62,344 bases of DNA, taken from assembly GCF_021654135.1 (NCBI RefSeq), contig NZ_JAKGSD010000050.1, positions 1-62,344 on the forward strand, written 5' to 3'. Both the position numbers and the translations under genes were made by a program. The notes beneath the pieces are model-generated. The model did no database searches and had not been told where the DNA came from. It was given only the letters and a program-made list of their open reading frames with translations. This document shows positions 58,995 to 62,344 of the stretch, in pieces. The stretch is from Amycolatopsis tucumanensis (lineage in GTDB: Bacteria > Actinomycetota > Actinomycetes > Mycobacteriales > Pseudonocardiaceae). How positions within the stretch are numbered: position 1 is the stretch's first letter; every line of letters begins with the position of its first letter.

Positions 58995-59797
58995 CCAGGC
59001 GTGCAGTTGTGTCGACGCGATCAGGCTCGGAGAGGGCTGCTGTGGTTCAAGCCGTCACCGTGATCATGGGCATCGTCGTTGGCCTCACTTTTCTCTTCGG
59101 CTTCGGCAACGTCCTCAACCTTGCGCTCCGGCTCGGCGTGCCCGCCTGGGTCGCGCCACTGGTGGCTCCCGCTGTTGATCTTTCGATCCTCGGGCTGCTG
59201 CTCGGCACACGGCACCTGGCGCTCGCCGGTGCATCCCCGGAGGTGCTGCGGCCTGCTCGTCGGCTGCTGATCTTCGCAAGCGTGGTCACGCTCGCGTTGA
59301 ACGTGGCAGAGCCTCTGGTCGCAGGCGAGTTTGGTAAGGCGGCCTTCGACGCGGTAGGGCCACTCCTCCTGATCGGCTGGTCGGAGGTCGGCCCTGGCCT
59401 ATTGCAGGCGATCGGCGCAACGAGTCATGTGCCAGCCGCACGCGAAGGCGATCGGCCTGAGCCGGCTGTCCCTGTGGACTCGGATGACGGTGCGCCGGAG
59501 ACGGGGCCCGAACTCGACGAGGACGTCCCGCAGCAAGGTGGCGAGCGACCAGTCGTTGGGCGGACACCGGAAGCGCTCTTGGCGCAGGCACGGCGAGAAG
59601 ACGCGGCGCACCGTGCTGCTCACCAGAAGCCGATCTCCGCGGACACGCTTCGTGTACGGCTTGGGATTGGCGCGACTCGGGCGCGGCGGCTTGTCAAGGC
59701 TGTCCGCGAGGAGTACCAAGCCGAGGTCGCAGGGGGTCCGGTCGACGCGGGCGCTGGGGATGCGGCGAGGGGTGTGCCGACGGCCTTGGCGGCGTGA
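58991..59797 (+). CDS. DUF2637 membrane protein (transfer/spread type)
   Basis: 268 residues: four hydrophobic helices at about 20-135, then a soluble tail with a DNA-binding-like end (ISADTLRVRLGIGATRARRLVKAVREE). DUF2637 proteins occur in actinomycete plasmids and integrative elements, near spread or transfer genes. ATGA coupling to the truncated HTH gene. Supports the idea that the region right of 58540 is part of a mobile element. Confidence 0.75.
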   Translation: MTRRAVVSTRSGSERAAVVQAVTVIMGIVVGLTFLFGFGNVLNLALRLGVPAWVAPLVAPAVDLSILGLLLGTRHLALAGASPEVLRPARRLLIFASVVTLALNVAEPLVAGEFGKAAFDAVGPLLLIGWSEVGPGLLQAIGATSHVPAAREGDRPEPAVPVDSDDGAPETGPELDEDVPQQGGERPVVGRTPEALLAQARREDAAHRAAHQKPISADTLRVRLGIGATRARRLVKAVREEYQAEVAGGPVDAGAGDAARGVPTALAA

Positions 59798-59913
59798 CGT
59801 GAGCGGCGGTGCTCGCCAGCGTGGCCGGTTGCCCCGGCCGTGGAAGGATCGTTCGGTGAGCACGAGCGGGGCCAGGCGCCTGCCCCGCTCCGGGTGATTG
59901 GTTGGAGAGCAGG

Positions 59914-61002
59914 ATGATCAGCGGCGATGGGCGGCCTGATCCGTACCAGGCGTTCCAGCGCGGGCGTCTCGCCGTCGACCAGCACATGTCGAAGGTGCTC
60001 CAGGCCGAGGACATGTGGGCAGAGGAAACCGCGACGGACATCCTGCTGACGGAAGCATTTCCCGATGTCCGGTACTGGAAGTTCACCAAGCGGCAAGAGA
60101 GCGCCGTGGGCGCCGACTGGTTGTGGTGGTGGATCGACACGACCGGGACCAGCTTCGGACTGCTGACCCAGGCCAAGATCCTGAAGCGCCGCGGTACCGG
60201 CTGGCACGTCGACTTCGGCTACCGCCGCAGGAAGACCGAGCCCGCGCAGATCGACAAGCTCCTCGTCTCATCCATGACGTTCAGCGTCCCGGCTGCTCAC
60301 GTCCTGTACTGCGGTACGCCCGCATACCGTGCGGGCCTCGCCTGCGGACTGACGCATCACGATGGCGCCAACTGCCGCGACCGGGAGCGGGCCGGGGTGT
60401 CGATCGTGCCCAGCATCATCCCGCACTACCTGATGCCGCGGGTGCGTGACAACGTCGCGGTCGAGGCGTTTCACTGGTCGTTGCCACTTGAGGACGTCGC
60501 TGACCCCGGCCGCTCACAGCCACCGTTGCCTCCCCTAGCGGCTGTTCACCCGGACATCGCCGAGTTCATGCGCCGTCCGCAGCTCGGCGCCCGGCGGGTC
60601 GCCAAGACCATGCTGGAAGCCGTGCACTCCATCCGCATGGGACAGTTCTCAGCGGCGCTGTCGGAAGACGCAGACGACGGCGTTGAAGACGCAGTGTTCA
60701 CTCACCTACCGAGTGATCGCGGCCACTTCGGCGTGCCCTACCTGGCGCACGTCCTCGGCGGGCTACGTCACCGACCTCCGGCCTATGTCCAAGACCTGCT
60801 CGCTGGCCGGACCCCGCCAACGTGGGTTACCGACGCTGTCGCCGGGATCGTGGTCATTCACGATCCCGAACCAGCGATCCAGCACCTCGCCACACCTGCA
60901 GGAGACGGCAGGATGCACCCACAACGGCACCTTGCGGTTGTCCATTCCGATGATCGCGAACAGTTGCCGCCTGCGGCCGTGGCCCGGTCGAACTCAGGAT
61001 GA
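59914..61002 (+). CDS. Unrecognised protein with nuclease-like core (DUF6615-like)
   Basis: 362 residues. ETATDILLTEAF then KFTKRQESAVGADWLWWW and LTQAKILKRR recall the DUF6615-like pattern E...GADWxWW...QAK, which resembles the D/E...QxK core of restriction-endonuclease folds. The middle holds HVLYCGTPAYRAGLACGLTHHDGANCRDRERAG; the rest is not recognised. ATG 59914 has GGAG 6 bases upstream. Convergent with the helicase, 17 bases apart. A defence or mobile-element nuclease role is inference. Confidence 0.6.
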   Translation: MISGDGRPDPYQAFQRGRLAVDQHMSKVLQAEDMWAEETATDILLTEAFPDVRYWKFTKRQESAVGADWLWWWIDTTGTSFGLLTQAKILKRRGTGWHVDFGYRRRKTEPAQIDKLLVSSMTFSVPAAHVLYCGTPAYRAGLACGLTHHDGANCRDRERAGVSIVPSIIPHYLMPRVRDNVAVEAFHWSLPLEDVADPGRSQPPLPPLAAVHPDIAEFMRRPQLGARRVAKTMLEAVHSIRMGQFSAALSEDADDGVEDAVFTHLPSDRGHFGVPYLAHVLGGLRHRPPAYVQDLLAGRTPPTWVTDAVAGIVVIHDPEPAIQHLATPAGDGRMHPQRHLAVVHSDDREQLPPAAVARSNSG

Positions 61003-61019
61003 CGGCGGTGAAGGCCGGG

Positions 61020-62344
61020 TCAGCGCGAGGGGAACAAGCTCGCCACGTCGTCCACGGTGATGATCTTCCCGAGGGTTGGGGAGAGCAGTTTGCCCAGCCA
61101 GCCGTCAGGCGGCAGTGTGGCCTCGATCTTCGTGCGAGCCTCGCCGCGGGCTTCGGCGTTGCCGTCGCCGCAGAGCGCTGCGTACTGCTGAAGGCGGTCG
61201 GCCAGCAGGTTGTAGAGCCGGACGGCGGCGTCGTGATTGATGAGGGTGATCCTGTCGCGGGCTGCCTCGGCGGCGTCGCTCTGGACGGTGGTGGCCGGGG
61301 TGAGCAAGCAGCCGTAGACCCGTGTCTTGGCTGCGCGCTTGGTCTCGACTTCGATCTGGCCGAGCAGCTGGTTGACGTCTCCGCGGGACACCGGGTGCGG
61401 TTCGCCGGTCTTGACCTCCCAAACGCGACGTTCGCCGCGCTTGACGGTTGACCAGGTCCACCGGCAGTCGGTGGCGCTTTGTTCGGTCTTGGGCGGTCGT
61501 TCTCCACTGGCTCCGACCAGACGTGCGAGCACCTTGAGGCCGTCGCATTGCTGATCGTGGCTGCCGGCGAGCAGGGTGCGCCCGTCGGAGAGTGCGCGGT
61601 CGAGCCGGCCTCCGGCTTCACGACGCCATTCATCCCACACGAGGAAGAGGCGGTCGGTGTCGTCAGCGGTGCGCTCGTGTCCCTTGAGGTCGGCGACCGT
61701 GCGGCCCAACCGGCGGAACCACGCGGTGCGAGGCCCGTTGGTGGTGGCGTCTTCGAGGGCGGTGCGCGCGGCGGCGAGGTCCTCGTTCCGTCCGCGGTCG
61801 AACAGTGCGTGGGCTTGGACGTAGCGCCAGAACGCGGCGTGCTCGGTCTCTCCGGCGGATGCGAGCAGGTCCGCGGCTTCGCGTGCTCGCTCAGCAGCGC
61901 GGCCGTGGTCGCCGATCCACAGGTCGGTGGCCGCCGACACCTCAGCGTCGGCGCTAGCGACCTCACCGCTGCCGCCGGTGCTACGTCCTGGGCGTGGCCG
62001 TCGCCGCGGCGTTGCCTGCTTGACGGGTTCGGTGGGGCCGGACGGTTGGGCCACCTGCCAGAACGCCCGGCAGGCGTCGGTCGTGGCGACCGAGCCCTGG
62101 TCGTAGAGTTCGAGCGCGGCGCGAACGATCGGCTGTGTGCCTTCGGGAATGGACGCGCGAACCGCTGGGTCGGCGAGGATCTGGGCGAACGTCGGGTCGA
62201 GTCCCAGGTACAGCGAGCGGTCGGTCGCGGTGCGATTGGCCCGGCCGAGAGCCTGGGTGACTCGTTGTCCGACACGGTGCCGCATGAAGGTCGCGTCACC
62301 GAGGTAGGCGACCACGAACCGCTCGAACTCGCTGCTGGCCTGCG
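61020..62344 (-). CDS. Helicase C-terminus fused to a nuclease-like domain (partial)
   Basis: At least 441 codons; the start is beyond the right edge. The first part reads MRHRVGQRVTQALGRANR, helicase motif VI of superfamily 2, then a long helical region with TPR-like runs (AAERAREAADLLASAGETEHAAFWRYVQAHALFDRG), and a C-terminal segment WTWSTVKRGERRVWEVKTG with the E-x-K of PD-(D/E)xK nucleases. Helicase plus nuclease in a mobile element suggests restriction or defence. GTG 62315 is internal, not the true start. Confidence 0.7.
   Translation of the reverse strand, partial: QASSEFERFVVAYLGDATFMRHRVGQRVTQALGRANRTATDRSLYLGLDPTFAQILADPAVRASIPEGTQPIVRAALELYDQGSVATTDACRAFWQVAQPSGPTEPVKQATPRRRPRPGRSTGGSGEVASADAEVSAATDLWIGDHGRAAERAREAADLLASAGETEHAAFWRYVQAHALFDRGRNEDLAAARTALEDATTNGPRTAWFRRLGRTVADLKGHERTADDTDRLFLVWDEWRREAGGRLDRALSDGRTLLAGSHDQQCDGLKVLARLVGASGERPPKTEQSATDCRWTWSTVKRGERRVWEVKTGEPHPVSRGDVNQLLGQIEVETKRAAKTRVYGCLLTPATTVQSDAAEAARDRITLINHDAAVRLYNLLADRLQQYAALCGDGNAEARGEARTKIEATLPPDGWLGKLLSPTLGKIITVDDVASLFPSR

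Overview
The window is a very G+C-rich actinobacterial chromosome segment. GTG starts are common, stop/start overlaps of the ATGA/GTGA type are frequent, and -10 boxes often sit 6-8 nt before the start codon (leaderless mRNAs). Gene content (RpfB, protein-O-mannosyltransferase, SARP regulator, several TetR, SAM-I riboswitch, DUF2637) and the order rplY-pth-fadD-ispE-rsmA-rpfB-tatD-metG-pabB-rsmI-PMT, which is also the order of the Mycobacterium tuberculosis Rv1015c-Rv1002c block, fit a mycelial actinomycete. I infer Pseudonocardiaceae, perhaps Amycolatopsis; this is inference from family knowledge, not a search.

Layout. 1-28,447 is the conserved housekeeping backbone: translation (L25, Pth, RsmA, MetG, RsmI), isoprenoid precursor (IspE), cell-wall resuscitation (RpfB), folate (PabB), protein mannosylation (PMT). 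It is interrupted by accessory insertions: an acetyltransferase/TetR pair, a TetR with a DHA2 exporter carrying an in-frame amber codon, a SAM-riboswitch-controlled orphan MetN-like ATPase, a PadR-DrrAB exporter, a secreted hydrolase and a GH25-like protein. 28,444-34,464 holds a methyltransferase, a membrane-first Ser/Thr kinase and a run of unrecognised membrane proteins. The last two share a Gly/Asn-rich motif. 34,465-35,575 is a repeat field without a credible gene. 35,606-58,245 is accessory metabolism and regulation: PrpE-like ligase, GH20 hexosaminidase with a DasR-like site, ECF41 sigma factor beside a broken SDR gene, SGNH hydrolase/TetR, amino-acid decarboxylase, P1B-type metal ATPase with a divergent ArsR sensor, PH-domain membrane proteins, epoxide hydrolase/MarR, AraC, a large AfsR-like SARP, and an ABC exporter with a divergent TetR. 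58,246-62,344 looks like the left edge of an integrated element: terminators, a 23-bp direct repeat, a 5'-truncated HTH protein, a DUF2637 transfer-type membrane protein, an unrecognised nuclease-like protein and a convergent helicase-nuclease that runs off the window.

The strongest leads are (1) the 12,309-12,599 control region, where a SAM-I riboswitch P1 stem overlaps the Shine-Dalgarno of a Cys-codon leader peptide upstream of a MetN homologue with four altered ATPase motifs but an intact NIL-like tail, (2) the shared INTG motif in the adjacent genes at 32,388 and 34,102, and (3) the candidate defence cargo at the right edge.
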